Positions 1 to 9,387 of a stretch of 50,033 nucleotides of DNA are shown here, piece by piece. How positions within the stretch are numbered: position 1 is the first letter of the stretch; every line of letters starts with the position of its first letter. Origin of the DNA: Minisyncoccota bacterium. GTDB lineage: Bacteria; Patescibacteriota; Minisyncoccia; Minisyncoccales; RBG-13-42-11. Both the position numbers and the translations under genes were made by a program. The stretch spans positions 1 through 50,033 of the forward strand of contig JAQTPY010000001.1 in assembly GCA_028712445.1 (NCBI GenBank), in the 5' to 3' direction. Below the pieces are notes generated by a model. The model saw nothing but the letters and a program-made list of their open reading frames with translations. It made no database searches and was not told the DNA's origin.

Positions 1-666
1 ATAGGCAGGCCCTCAACTTACGCTCCCATTATGTCTAATATCCAAGACAGAAACTATATTGAAAAAGATGAACAAAAAAGATTTCGACCCACTGAAATTG
101 GAAATATTGTTAACGATCTTTTAGTAGAACATTTTCCCCAGATAGTTGATATCGGCTTTACTGCTCAAATGGAAGAAGAATTGGATAAAATAGCAACTGA
201 TAAAAAGGAATGGGTTCCTGTAATCAGAGAATTTTACAAACCTTTTGAAGAAAATCTCAAAAAAAAATACGAAGAAGTTTCAAAAAAAGAAATTACCGAG
301 AAACCGACAGGGAAAACGTGCCCCAAGTGCGGCTCCCCTCTAATAGTGAGATTGGGCAGATTCGGAAAATTTTATGCCTGTTCGGGATTCCCCAAATGCA
401 AATATACCGAACCCTTGGAAAAAAATGTTTTAGGAATCAAATGTCCCAAATGCAAGGAAGGGGAGGTAGTTGAAAAAAGAACCCGGAGAAAAAAAATCTT
501 CTATGGATGCAGCAAGTACCCTAAGTGCGATTTTGCCTTATGGGACAAGCCCACTGGAAAAATATGTCCCAAATGCGAATCCCCCCTTATCCAGACCAAA
601 AAAGGAGAGGAAAAATGCTCAAACAAGGAATGCGATTTCAGGGTTGAAAAAGAAGGGAAATCGTGA
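1..666 (+). CDS. topA: DNA topoisomerase I, C-terminal part (5' truncated by window edge)
   Basis: Frame is open from base 1 (IGRPSTYAPIMSNIQDRNYI), with TEIGNIVNDLLVEHFPQIVD followed by three Cys4 zinc-ribbon modules (CPKCGSPL.., CPKCKEGE.., CPKCESPL..). Confidence 0.95.
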   Translation: MGRPSTYAPIMSNIQDRNYIEKDEQKRFRPTEIGNIVNDLLVEHFPQIVDIGFTAQMEEELDKIATDKKEWVPVIREFYKPFEENLKKKYEEVSKKEITEKPTGKTCPKCGSPLIVRLGRFGKFYACSGFPKCKYTEPLEKNVLGIKCPKCKEGEVVEKRTRRKKIFYGCSKYPKCDFALWDKPTGKICPKCESPLIQTKKGEEKCSNKECDFRVEKEGKS

Positions 667-721
667 TAAAACGAGCATAGTGAGTTTATAGCGAAACGTT
701 TAATTATAGAGGAATTAAAAA

Positions 722-807
722 GGGCAAGTGGCGGAATGGTATACGCGGTAGTCTCAAAAACTACTAGTCGCAAGGCTGTGAGGGTTCGACTCCCTCCTTG
801 CCCACCA
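722..807 (+). tRNA. tRNA-Leu(CAA), CCA encoded
   Basis: Acceptor gggcaag/cttgccc, anticodon arm gtagt-ctCAAaa-actac, long variable arm, T-arm agggttcgactccct, 3' ACCA. Confidence 0.93.
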
Positions 808-838
808 AAAAAATCACTTCTTATAGAAGTGGTTTTTA
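808..838. terminator. Bidirectional intrinsic terminator between tRNA-Leu and the PAP2 gene
   Basis: cacttc-ttata-gaagtg stem flanked by A-run and T-run; the PAP2 stop codon lies in the stem. Confidence 0.7.
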
Positions 839-1374
839 TTTAAGATAACATTAAAGATTTTATTCACTAACCACGCCGAAAAAATACCAATAACAGCTCC
901 TCCTAGAATATCTGATGGCCAATGGACGCCGGCAAACACCCTTGAAATAGCAATCAAAAAACTGGCTATAAATAAAATTGTTCCTGCTTTCTTATTGTAA
1001 AAATAGATTGCTGCAGCTAAGGCAAAAAAGAAAGTTGAATGCCCGGAAGGAAAAGAGCCCGTGGCTGGATGCTCCAGAATCAAATTAACCTGATTCTCAA
1101 CAAAAGGCCTTGGCCTTTCCCAGAATAATCTTATTCCTTCAGTAATTATGACGCGGGAAAGGAAAACCGAAGCTGAAATCTTTGCTGCAAATTTCCAATA
1201 ATCAGAAAACAAAATTTTCAGTGAGCGAAATTTGATTAATTTAAATAAGAAAAAGACAACTACAGCTAAGATTAAAAAGTAGCCCAAATATTCAGCAAAA
1301 AATATTGCCACGCTATCTAAACAGACATATTTTCCCGCAAGAATATTCAATTTTTGAAAAATCATTACATCCAT
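814..1374 (-). CDS. PAP2-family membrane phosphatase
   Basis: ERPRPF, PSGHSTFF and SRVFAGVHWPSDILGG motifs; multiple TM segments. Confidence 0.9.
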   Translation of the reverse strand: MDVMIFQKLNILAGKYVCLDSVAIFFAEYLGYFLILAVVVFFLFKLIKFRSLKILFSDYWKFAAKISASVFLSRVIITEGIRLFWERPRPFVENQVNLILEHPATGSFPSGHSTFFFALAAAIYFYNKKAGTILFIASFLIAISRVFAGVHWPSDILGGAVIGIFSAWLVNKIFNVILNKNHFYKK

Positions 1375-1375
1375 A

Positions 1376-2410
1376 TTATATTCTCAGATTAGCATCAGCC
1401 GCTAAGTCCTGCCAACCCGTCTTTTTTGCCTGATGTCTATGAAAATAAGCGGCGATCGCCACCATTACAGCATTATCCGTGCAGAGCCCTAGAGGCGGGA
1501 CTAAAAAGTTAAAACCTTCTTTTCTGCTTCTTTCCTCAAGCTGTTCTCTTAATTCCTTGTTGGCTGAAACTCCCCCTCCCATGATTATTGTTTTTACAGA
1601 ATAATCCTTAGCTGCCTTGATTGTTTTCTTAATTAAGACATCGATTATCGATTGCTGAGCTTCAAAACAAATTTCCTTAATGTATTGGGAAGATTTCCTT
1701 ATCTTTGGATCCCTTTTCTTGAATTCATAAAGAACCGCTGTTTTTAATCCTGAAAAACTGAAATCGTAGTCTTTGGTATGCATCATAGGACGAGGCAGGG
1801 TCATGTTGAATTTTCGATCTTCACCCTTGGCTTTCCACTCTTCGGCTTTTTGGGCAATGATGGGGCCTCCGGGATATCCCAGGTTTAAAATTTTAGCTAT
1901 CTTGTCAAAGCATTCTCCGGCAGCATCGTCCCGCGTTTCTCCCAATAATTTATATTTTCCTATCCCAGTCATAAATATCAACTGAGTATGGCCGCCTGAA
2001 ACAACCAAACAAACAGCAGGAAAGATATTTTTCTGCTTTTTTCCGAGAAAATTAGCTAATATATGACCCTCAATATGGTTTACAGGAACCAAGGGCAAAT
2101 TCATTTTTGCAGCTAATTCTTTGGCGTAATTTATCCCTACCCACAAGCAAGGTTCAAGCCCCGGGCCAACTGTCACCGCCAATAAATCAATTTTTTCATT
2201 TTTAACTTTGAATAATGCTTCCTCTAAAACCAAAGGAAGATTTTTTTGATGTTCCCTTTTGGCTAAATTAGGCACCACCCCTCCCCATTTTTCATGAATT
2301 TTAACCTGAGAAGAAATAACATTCGAAAGCACTTTGAAACGCGAATCTTCAGTTTTCAACAAAGCTGCGCTGGTTTCATCGCAGGATGTTTCTAAAGCAA
2401 GAATAATCAT
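1376..2410 (-). CDS. tsaD: tRNA N6-adenosine threonylcarbamoyltransferase
   Basis: ILALETSCDETSAAL, HIEGH, VSGGHTQL, GGGVSAN motifs. Confidence 0.96.
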   Translation of the reverse strand: MIILALETSCDETSAALLKTEDSRFKVLSNVISSQVKIHEKWGGVVPNLAKREHQKNLPLVLEEALFKVKNEKIDLLAVTVGPGLEPCLWVGINYAKELAAKMNLPLVPVNHIEGHILANFLGKKQKNIFPAVCLVVSGGHTQLIFMTGIGKYKLLGETRDDAAGECFDKIAKILNLGYPGGPIIAQKAEEWKAKGEDRKFNMTLPRPMMHTKDYDFSFSGLKTAVLYEFKKRDPKIRKSSQYIKEICFEAQQSIIDVLIKKTIKAAKDYSVKTIIMGGGVSANKELREQLEERSRKEGFNFLVPPLGLCTDNAVMVAIAAYFHRHQAKKTGWQDLAADANLRI

Positions 2411-2997
2411 GGCCTTAAAATATTATAAGGTTCAATGGTTAAGTCTATTACAGTTGAGGATTTCTTGGTTTTCAATTTCCCGGCATCTACGACCAGATCC
2501 GGTTGATTTTTAACTCCTTTAAACTGCTTTGACAACTCTTCTATGCTTGCTGCAGCCGGCCTGCCTGAAATATTGGCTGAGGTTCCGGAAAGAGGCAAAT
2601 TAACTTTCTTTAAAATATCATCTATTAGTTTATATTTAGGAATCCTTAGGGCAATTGTTTTATTATCTACCCCATAAATTTTTAATCCTTTTTTTCTTTC
2701 AAGTATGACCGTTACTCCCCCTGGCCAAACCTTTCTAAGGAAATTTTCCTGTTCTTTATTTATTTTAGCAATCTTTTTTGCTTCCTTAATATCTTTGATG
2801 AAAATCGGTATCGGGTTTTTCTTCTTCCGACATTTTATTTTAAAAACTTTTCCAATCGTTTTTTTGTTCACAGCATCAGCAACTAAACCATAAACCGTGT
2901 CTGTTGGAACAACCACAACTCTTCCCTCTTTGATTAAAACGGAAGCGATCTCAACAACTTCTTTAAAATTATTTTTATTTAAATTTATAATCTGCAT
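2407..2997 (-). CDS. tsaC: L-threonylcarbamoyladenylate synthase (Sua5/YciO/YrdC)
   Basis: PTDTVYGLVADA, KCRKKKNPIPIFI, PLSGTSANISGRPA; 4-bp overlap with tsaD. Confidence 0.93.
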   Translation of the reverse strand: MQIINLNKNNFKEVVEIASVLIKEGRVVVVPTDTVYGLVADAVNKKTIGKVFKIKCRKKKNPIPIFIKDIKEAKKIAKINKEQENFLRKVWPGGVTVILERKKGLKIYGVDNKTIALRIPKYKLIDDILKKVNLPLSGTSANISGRPAAASIEELSKQFKGVKNQPDLVVDAGKLKTKKSSTVIDLTIEPYNILRP

Positions 2998-3029
2998 TTC
3001 TCAAGTATATCACATTGATTAAGTTTAAA

Positions 3030-3061
3030 AAAAATGAGCCTGGCTGCATTAGCTCAGGCTC
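3030..3061 (-). terminator. Intrinsic terminator of the candidate ncRNA
   Basis: Minus strand: gagcctg-agctaatgcagc-caggctc followed by a tttttttt run. Confidence 0.85.
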
Positions 3062-3374
3062 AAAGATGATGGTCGGGCTTCCGCCGACCCATTAATTTTC
3101 TTTTTACGGAAAGACCTTAGCCTTTCCGCACTATTGCGCCCTATTCAATTGTGAGGTTTTGGGCGGTGTTAAGGTGGGCGGCAAGGCCATAGATCGGAAA
3201 GGTGGATATGGTGAGGAGAACAGTGCGGCTCTTGAAGGACTTTTTTCATTATGCCCTCCGTTTTCTTTTCGGAGAAGATCTCCGAGACCGTGGCTACCGA
3301 ATAAGCATCACCTCCTTCCAAAAATACTTAATATGGTCAGGAAATATCAAATTTTAAGGGAACAGTAGCTTGAT
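3030..3374 (-). ncRNA. Candidate structured non-coding RNA (unassigned)
   Basis: Intergenic span with upstream TTGACA-N17-TAATAT, several perfect helices and a terminal stem plus U-run (see findings). No family recognised. Confidence 0.6.
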
Positions 3375-3380
3375 TGACGA

Positions 3381-3409
3381 ATATTAGAAGAAAAGAACGG
3401 GAGTGTCAA
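3381..3409 (-). promoter_or_regulatory. Sigma70-type promoter for the candidate ncRNA
   Basis: Minus strand TTGACA (3409-3404), 17-nt spacer, TAATAT (3386-3381). Confidence 0.7.
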
Positions 3410-4641
3410 GCTCTTTTTTTCACACCTTTGAACTCAGAATAGAAATTGGTGCTGTCTTCAATGTTTTCCAAAACCAAAGAGTTGGGTCCGACAGAGGAAT
3501 TAGATCCGATCATGATTCCAGGCATCAAAGAGCAATGGATTCCAACTTTTGAATTTTCACCCACAATTACTCCCAGAGAATTCAATCCTGTTCCCATTTT
3601 TTCTCCCTTGACCAAGACTTTCACCTCTTCTCTGTTGATCCTTAGATTGGCTGTGATAGTTCCCGCTCCAATGCGGCATCCTTTCCCTAAGATTGAATCT
3701 CCCACAAAACCGGAATGAATATGAACATCTTCCTGAAAAATACTTCTTGTCACCTCAGAAAAAGCTCCGACCATGCAATTATTTTCCAAATTGGTATATT
3801 CCCTGAGCAAAGAATTGTTTCCAATTACGCAGTTGTCCCCGACATAGCAAGGACCCTTAATGACAGCTCCTTCATGTATCTTCACGTTTTTTCCTAATTC
3901 TACTTTATTGCCAGCCAAATATTTATTCATTAAAAGACGATTTACCAAAAATAAATCCCAAGGATATTTCAAAGAAGGCGTTGGTGGCACATCGCCGACG
4001 ACCACCGTTAAATTATTTTCTTTTAAATAAAGAGAAATTGCTTCTTCAAAGGAATAGTGGCTTTCTCCAACTCTTTTTAAATAATCTAAAAAATTCGTAG
4101 GTAAAACGTAAATGCCGATTATTCTAATGTCGGATGGCTCTTTTCCTTTTTCAGGCTTTTCTACCAAACCTGTTACCCTAACTGAATTTGATTTATCAAT
4201 TTCAAAAATTCCATAATTCCAAGGTTGATCAGTTTTACTACCGAAAAGAATCATTTCTACACTTTTTTCTTTTAACGAAGTTTCTTTATTTTTTTCTTGT
4301 GCATCTAAAATTTCTTTTATTTCAAAATGATAAGAATTTAAAACTAAGAAATAATCTTTAATCAGATCTCTGGCGCAAAGCAAGGCATCTCCCATCCCTT
4401 TCGCCACTGGCTGAACAACATATTTTGGTTTTAATTCTTTTAATTCAAAATTTTTTAATTCCTTCTCTATTTCTCGCGAAGCATCTTGTATGATAATTGC
4501 CTCCTTAAATCCTTTTTCCTCCAGACTTTTTAAAGCATACCAAATCAAAGGGCGCCCCATTATTCTGGTCAAAGATTTGTTTTTCTTGTTTAAAGGCCAG
4601 AACCTTGAAGATTCTCCGGCAGCTAAGATTATTGCTTGCAT
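3406..4641 (-). CDS. GlmU-like sugar-phosphate nucleotidyltransferase with C-terminal left-handed beta-helix
   Basis: [19 protein letters not shown]-terminus; hexapeptide repeats ([25 protein letters not shown]). Confidence 0.85.
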   Translation of the reverse strand: MQAIILAAGESSRFWPLNKKNKSLTRIMGRPLIWYALKSLEEKGFKEAIIIQDASREIEKELKNFELKELKPKYVVQPVAKGMGDALLCARDLIKDYFLVLNSYHFEIKEILDAQEKNKETSLKEKSVEMILFGSKTDQPWNYGIFEIDKSNSVRVTGLVEKPEKGKEPSDIRIIGIYVLPTNFLDYLKRVGESHYSFEEAISLYLKENNLTVVVGDVPPTPSLKYPWDLFLVNRLLMNKYLAGNKVELGKNVKIHEGAVIKGPCYVGDNCVIGNNSLLREYTNLENNCMVGAFSEVTRSIFQEDVHIHSGFVGDSILGKGCRIGAGTITANLRINREEVKVLVKGEKMGTGLNSLGVIVGENSKVGIHCSLMPGIMIGSNSSVGPNSLVLENIEDSTNFYSEFKGVKKRA

Positions 4642-5645
4642 AGTTTCAGTAAAATCTTTGCTAGTTTATTTGAGTCGTGAAGGACCATTGTTCTCTGATT
4701 CGCCCCTTTGATAAAAACATCTGAAGGATTCATTTTTCTGATTTTTTTATCTAAAATATTTTCTCCTATAAACTTGCTTTTGGGCAGTTCTGCTCTGTCA
4801 TAACCTACAAGCTTGGCTCCCGGAAACACTTTTTCCACCCGGGCCTTCAAACTGGACGTCAACTTGCCGGTATTAAATATTGCGTAATCAATGCTATCTC
4901 CCAAATATTCTTCCAGAATACCAACGAAATCTTTAACTTTCAGGTTATCTGTATTTCCGCTCTGAGTCATAAGGTTGCAGACAAAAACCTTCTTAGCTTT
5001 TGAAGATTTTATGGCCTCCTTTACCCCTTTAACCAATAAATTAGGAATTAAACTTGTATAGAATTTACCAGGACCAATTACAATCAAATCTGCTTTTCTG
5101 ATAGCTAAATCTGCTTCAGGGTTGATTTTAGCTTGGGGGTCGAGAAATAGTCTTTTGATACCCGCCCTTGATAAATCTTTGCAGTTAACAATGGCATCCT
5201 CGTTTCCAAGCATCTTTCCATTTTTAAGTATTGCTTTCAAATTGGAATTGTTCAATGTCACAGGTATGACAACGCCTGAAAATTTCAAAATTTTTCTTAA
5301 TTTTTTGATTCCAGCGCCAAAACTCCCTGTAAATTTTTCAGCGGCAGCGATAAAAAGATTCCCCAGACTATGTCCCCTTAAAACGCCTTTGTTGAACCTG
5401 TAATTAAAAAACTCAGCAAATCCCGGCTCAACAGATAAGGCGGCCAGACATTGCCTTATGTCTCCCGGAGGCAAAATACCCAACTCATCTCTCAGTTTGC
5501 CTGTAGATCCGGCTCCTCCGTCAAACATCGTCACTATCGCTGAAAGGTTAACTGGGTACTTTTTTAATCCGGATAGGATCATAGAAACACCTGTGCCACC
5601 GCCAATGCAAACAATCCCCGGATTTTTCTTAAAGCTGTTCTTCAT
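4629..5645 (-). CDS. yvcK: YvcK/CofD-like family protein (putative gluconeogenesis factor)
   Basis: [65 protein letters not shown]. Confidence 0.9.
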   Translation of the reverse strand: MKNSFKKNPGIVCIGGGTGVSMILSGLKKYPVNLSAIVTMFDGGAGSTGKLRDELGILPPGDIRQCLAALSVEPGFAEFFNYRFNKGVLRGHSLGNLFIAAAEKFTGSFGAGIKKLRKILKFSGVVIPVTLNNSNLKAILKNGKMLGNEDAIVNCKDLSRAGIKRLFLDPQAKINPEADLAIRKADLIVIGPGKFYTSLIPNLLVKGVKEAIKSSKAKKVFVCNLMTQSGNTDNLKVKDFVGILEEYLGDSIDYAIFNTGKLTSSLKARVEKVFPGAKLVGYDRAELPKSKFIGENILDKKIRKMNPSDVFIKGANQRTMVLHDSNKLAKILLKLCKQ

Positions 5646-5705
5646 CTGTTTTTTGACACGAACGATTATCTATTGTAAAGTAAAAAATCAAACATTGCAA
5701 ATTCC

Positions 5706-6986
5706 ATGGACGAAATTTTAAAGAAAAATGGAGAAAGATTTTTAGTAAAAGGCGGCATTTCCCTGTCTGGCGAAGTTGAGATAGCAGGGTATAAAAACTC
5801 TGCGGGGGCGGTTTTGGCGGCTGCTTTGCTTTCTGACGAACCCTCGATAATAGACAATCTTCCCCTGGTTTCGGACGTGCTGGATCAGATTGAGATTGTA
5901 AAAAGGATCGGCGCTGAAGTTGAATGGTTGGGAGAAAAAAAGATAAAAATCAGTCCAAAAAACCTTAATCCGGAAAATATTCCAATAGATCTCTTTGAAA
6001 AAATGAGGGTCTCAATACTGCTCGCAGGTCCTCTTTTAGCCAGATTCAAAAAATTGAAAGTCCCTCATCCAGGAGGAGATAAGATCGGATTACGGCCCAT
6101 ATCGACCCATATTAAAGCATTAAAGGAGTTCGGAATCCAAACCGAAGAAAGGGATGGTTTCTATTATTTCAGAGCTCCGGAAACTCTTGAAGGAAAAAGA
6201 ATTGTTTTAAACGAATTCTCTGTCACCGCCACTGAAATCGTAATGATGGTGGCGTGTCTGGCCAAGGGCAAAACAAAGATTGAGCTGGCGGCCTCTGAAG
6301 CTCAGGTCCAAGATTTGGGCATCTTTCTAAACAGAATGGGAGCTAAAATCGAAGGCGTGGGCACCCACACAATCACCATAGAAGGCAGAGAAAAAATGAA
6401 CGGGGCAGAGATAGAAATATGTCCGGATCTTCTTGAAGCAGGAACTTTCTTTATTGCTCTTGCTTTGACTGGAGGAGAAGGAAAAATAAAGAAAATAAAC
6501 CCTGAACATATGACCACCTTCCTGGAAAAAATGAGGAGCTTGGGAGTAAGCTTTGATATCGCCGCCACAGAAATTCTGGTCAAACCCTCCGGTAATTTCA
6601 ATGCCGGTAAAATCCAGGTTTTTCCCCACCCTGGATTTCCTACAGACCTTCAACCCCAAACTTCCGTCCTTTTAACTCAGGCTGAGGGAAAAAGCTTAAT
6701 ACATGACCCTCTTTTTGAAAACCGTTTCCAGCACTTGCACGAGCTCAGAAAATTAGGGGCAGATATCGAAATCACTGATCCTCACCGCGCTTTGATCTTT
6801 GGAAAGACAGACCTCTCGGGAGCAAAAATAAACGCCTCAGATATAAGATCCGGGGCAGCGCTCATTTTGGCGTCTTTGATTGCTAAAGGAAGCACGCTTA
6901 TTGAAAATATATCTCAGATTGAAAGAGGACATGAAAAGATAGAAGAAAAGCTAAGAAAATTGGGAGCGCAAATAGAAAAAATCTAA
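5706..6986 (+). CDS. murA: UDP-N-acetylglucosamine 1-carboxyvinyltransferase
   Basis: GGISLSGEVEIAGYKNSAGAVLAAALL; FPTDLQPQTSVLLTQAEG; RSGAALILASLIAKG. Confidence 0.96.
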   Translation: MDEILKKNGERFLVKGGISLSGEVEIAGYKNSAGAVLAAALLSDEPSIIDNLPLVSDVLDQIEIVKRIGAEVEWLGEKKIKISPKNLNPENIPIDLFEKMRVSILLAGPLLARFKKLKVPHPGGDKIGLRPISTHIKALKEFGIQTEERDGFYYFRAPETLEGKRIVLNEFSVTATEIVMMVACLAKGKTKIELAASEAQVQDLGIFLNRMGAKIEGVGTHTITIEGREKMNGAEIEICPDLLEAGTFFIALALTGGEGKIKKINPEHMTTFLEKMRSLGVSFDIAATEILVKPSGNFNAGKIQVFPHPGFPTDLQPQTSVLLTQAEGKSLIHDPLFENRFQHLHELRKLGADIEITDPHRALIFGKTDLSGAKINASDIRSGAALILASLIAKGSTLIENISQIERGHEKIEEKLRKLGAQIEKI

Positions 6987-7004
6987 AAATAGTTAATCTG
7001 AATC

Positions 7005-7037
7005 AAAAAAGAGACCCCTAGAGGGTCTCTTTTTTTA
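7005..7037. terminator. Bidirectional intrinsic terminator (murA / iorB convergence)
   Basis: aaaaaa-gagaccc-ctaga-gggtctc-ttttttt. Confidence 0.9.
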
Positions 7038-7041
7038 AATT

Positions 7042-7644
7042 CTACTTCTGTTTAGCCAGTTCGAAAGTCTTTAAATTTAATTCAAGATATTTTTGCGGAA
7101 TCACTTTTTTAATGGCGTCTTTGATTGACTCTGGCTTTAAAGGAATAAAATCTTTGTTGGCAGCCAAACATATTAAATAAATGCCAGCCACAACACTCGT
7201 TCCTAACGATTCCTGACAGATATCTGAGGCAGGAATAAGTTCCGCCTTACCGCTTATCTTCTTTAAATTATCTACTATTTCTCCTTCAGTCATCTTTTTT
7301 TCCAAAGGAATTGGGACAAAATATTTATTCACCAAAAAAACAGTCTGGGGACCGGCATAGTCAAGGGCCCTTAAAACTTCCTGTGTTTCCAGGCCGATCA
7401 CCAAATCAGCTTTCCCCCGCATTACCAAAGGGGAATATATTCTTTCCCCGAACCTGACATGAACTTCAACTGAACCGCCTCTTTGGGATAAACCATGGAG
7501 CTCTGAAGTTTTAATATCCTTTCCCTCAATCAATGCCGCTTCAGCCAAAACCTGCAAAAGTGTGATTACTCCCTGTCCTCCTGTTCCGGCAATGACTATA
7601 TTGTAATCTTCTTTTTTTGTTTTCAAGATAGATTTATTTGCCAT
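7042..7644 (-). CDS. iorB: Indolepyruvate:ferredoxin oxidoreductase beta subunit
   Basis: YNIVIAGTGGQGVITLLQVLAEAAL, SELHGLSQRGGSVEVHVRFG; adjacent to iorA. Confidence 0.92.
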   Translation of the reverse strand: MANKSILKTKKEDYNIVIAGTGGQGVITLLQVLAEAALIEGKDIKTSELHGLSQRGGSVEVHVRFGERIYSPLVMRGKADLVIGLETQEVLRALDYAGPQTVFLVNKYFVPIPLEKKMTEGEIVDNLKKISGKAELIPASDICQESLGTSVVAGIYLICLAANKDFIPLKPESIKDAIKKVIPQKYLELNLKTFELAKQK

Positions 7645-7653
7645 ATGTTTTAA

Positions 7654-9297
7654 TTAAACTTTCTTAACAAACTTGCAAGGATGTCTTGCTATTATCACTG
7701 AAACTTCCGGCTTTTCTAAAAATTCGTCTATTGCAGCAATAAATTCCTGCTGTTGGACAGGATCAATAATCTTTAGATTTTTTACTCCGCAGGCCGTCAC
7801 CACATCCTCGATCTTAATCTCAACCTTGGCTCCCAAAGCTCCTGGATGAGGCTGGTGGCCGGTCATGGCTGTGATTTCATTCTCTAAAATGATGATTAGA
7901 GGATTCGACTGGTTATAGACCGTATTTATAAGGGCCGGGATTCCAGCATGGAAAAAAGTCCCATCACCGATGAAGGAAACCAGTTTCTGTCCTGTGGCTC
8001 TTTTGATCCCATGGCCGATTCCTATTGAGGACCCCATGCAAGAAAGATAATCCTGCAGGAAGTGAGGGGGCATTCCGGCCAGCATATAGCAGCCGATGTC
8101 TCCTCCGTAGATTACGTTCTTTCCTTCAGTAGCCTTCTTTACTCCGCCAAAGACCAGCCAGTAAGGACAGCCCGGGCAAAGCTGAGGAAATCTTTTGGGA
8201 ACCGCAAGCTTTGTTTTAATCCTAGGCAAAACGTACTTCTTTCCTAAAAACTTAGCTAAAGCTAAGGTCACGTATTCGGGCCTCAATTCTCCCACTTCAG
8301 GCAATAAATCCTTTCCATGGATCTCCAGCTTGCAGTTTGCGTCTTTAGCCAATCTGGCAACTTCTTTTTCTAAATACGGCTCCAGTTCTTCAGCCACTAA
8401 AATATTTTTTAAACCTTTAATAAAGCTCTGGATTTTCTTTTCAGGTAAAGGATAGAAAGTCCCTACTTTTAGGATAGGGAGATCTAAACCCAATTCTTTT
8501 AAGGCCTCTTTGACATAAAGATAAGCTACTCCAGAAGCAATGATCCCTCTCTTTTCTGTTGCTTTTGAGGATCCTCTGTCAATAAAATTCAAATTAGATT
8601 TCTCAAAAGCCAACTGCATCTTCTTTATCTTTTCTATAAGTTCAGTCTTCATCCCCAACACTCTTGGAGGCAGGGTGACAAACCTGTTTGCGTCTTTTAC
8701 AAATTCACCACGAGCCAAAGAAGAATTTTTCTTATATTCTCCCAAAACCATGGGCATTTTCTGATGAGCCACCCTGGTTGTAGTCCTGACCATGACAGGA
8801 ATCTGAAACTTTTCAGAAAGGTCAAAAGCTATTTTGGTGAATTCTTTGCATTCTTTAGCATCAGCCGGCTCTAAAGTCGGAATGTGCCCCAAATATGAGA
8901 AGGCCCTGGTGTTCTCTTCAGATTGAGCTGAACTGTGGCAGGAAGGGTCATCAGCAATAAAAATTACTGTGGGCCCTTTGGATCCGGTGTAAATGAAAGG
9001 CAAAAGCGGGTCTGAGGCCACATTTAGGCCGAAGTTTTTCATAGCAACCAGAGTTTTTAAACCGGAAAATGATGATCCGGCTGCGACCTCCATCGCCACC
9101 TTTTCATTGGTTGAGAATTCAAAAATGACATTGGCTTCCTTTGAAATGCGGTAAAAATCATTCCCGATTTCAGAAGCGGGAGTTCCAGGGTAAGTGGCGA
9201 CAAACTGAACGCCGGATTCCAGAGCTCCCCTGACTATAGCATCATTACCCATTAAAATGACCTTTTTCCCAGGATCGTTAACTAAAAGTTCATCCAT
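7654..9297 (-). CDS. iorA: Indolepyruvate:ferredoxin oxidoreductase alpha subunit (no C-terminal ferredoxin domain)
   Basis: ATYPGTPASEIG, CPGCPYW, GDIGCYMLA, GDGTFFHAGIPALINTVYN, TAMTGHQPHPG. Confidence 0.93.
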   Translation of the reverse strand: MDELLVNDPGKKVILMGNDAIVRGALESGVQFVATYPGTPASEIGNDFYRISKEANVIFEFSTNEKVAMEVAAGSSFSGLKTLVAMKNFGLNVASDPLLPFIYTGSKGPTVIFIADDPSCHSSAQSEENTRAFSYLGHIPTLEPADAKECKEFTKIAFDLSEKFQIPVMVRTTTRVAHQKMPMVLGEYKKNSSLARGEFVKDANRFVTLPPRVLGMKTELIEKIKKMQLAFEKSNLNFIDRGSSKATEKRGIIASGVAYLYVKEALKELGLDLPILKVGTFYPLPEKKIQSFIKGLKNILVAEELEPYLEKEVARLAKDANCKLEIHGKDLLPEVGELRPEYVTLALAKFLGKKYVLPRIKTKLAVPKRFPQLCPGCPYWLVFGGVKKATEGKNVIYGGDIGCYMLAGMPPHFLQDYLSCMGSSIGIGHGIKRATGQKLVSFIGDGTFFHAGIPALINTVYNQSNPLIIILENEITAMTGHQPHPGALGAKVEIKIEDVVTACGVKNLKIIDPVQQQEFIAAIDEFLEKPEVSVIIARHPCKFVKKV

Positions 9298-9387
9298 AGA
9301 ATTGGAATTTGAAATTTAACAATTAATAATTAGATTTTAAGTTTTAAAAGCAAAACAATCAAGCATCCCTGAGAGGAGGCTGAAACA

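Noticed and set aside
501-773. 90-aa minus-strand ORF
   Set aside because: Antisense to topA and overlaps tRNA-Leu.
3159-3368. 69-aa plus-strand ORF in the glmU-like/tsaC intergenic region
   Set aside because: Low-complexity translation, antisense to the promoter/terminator-bounded RNA candidate, no SD or family match.
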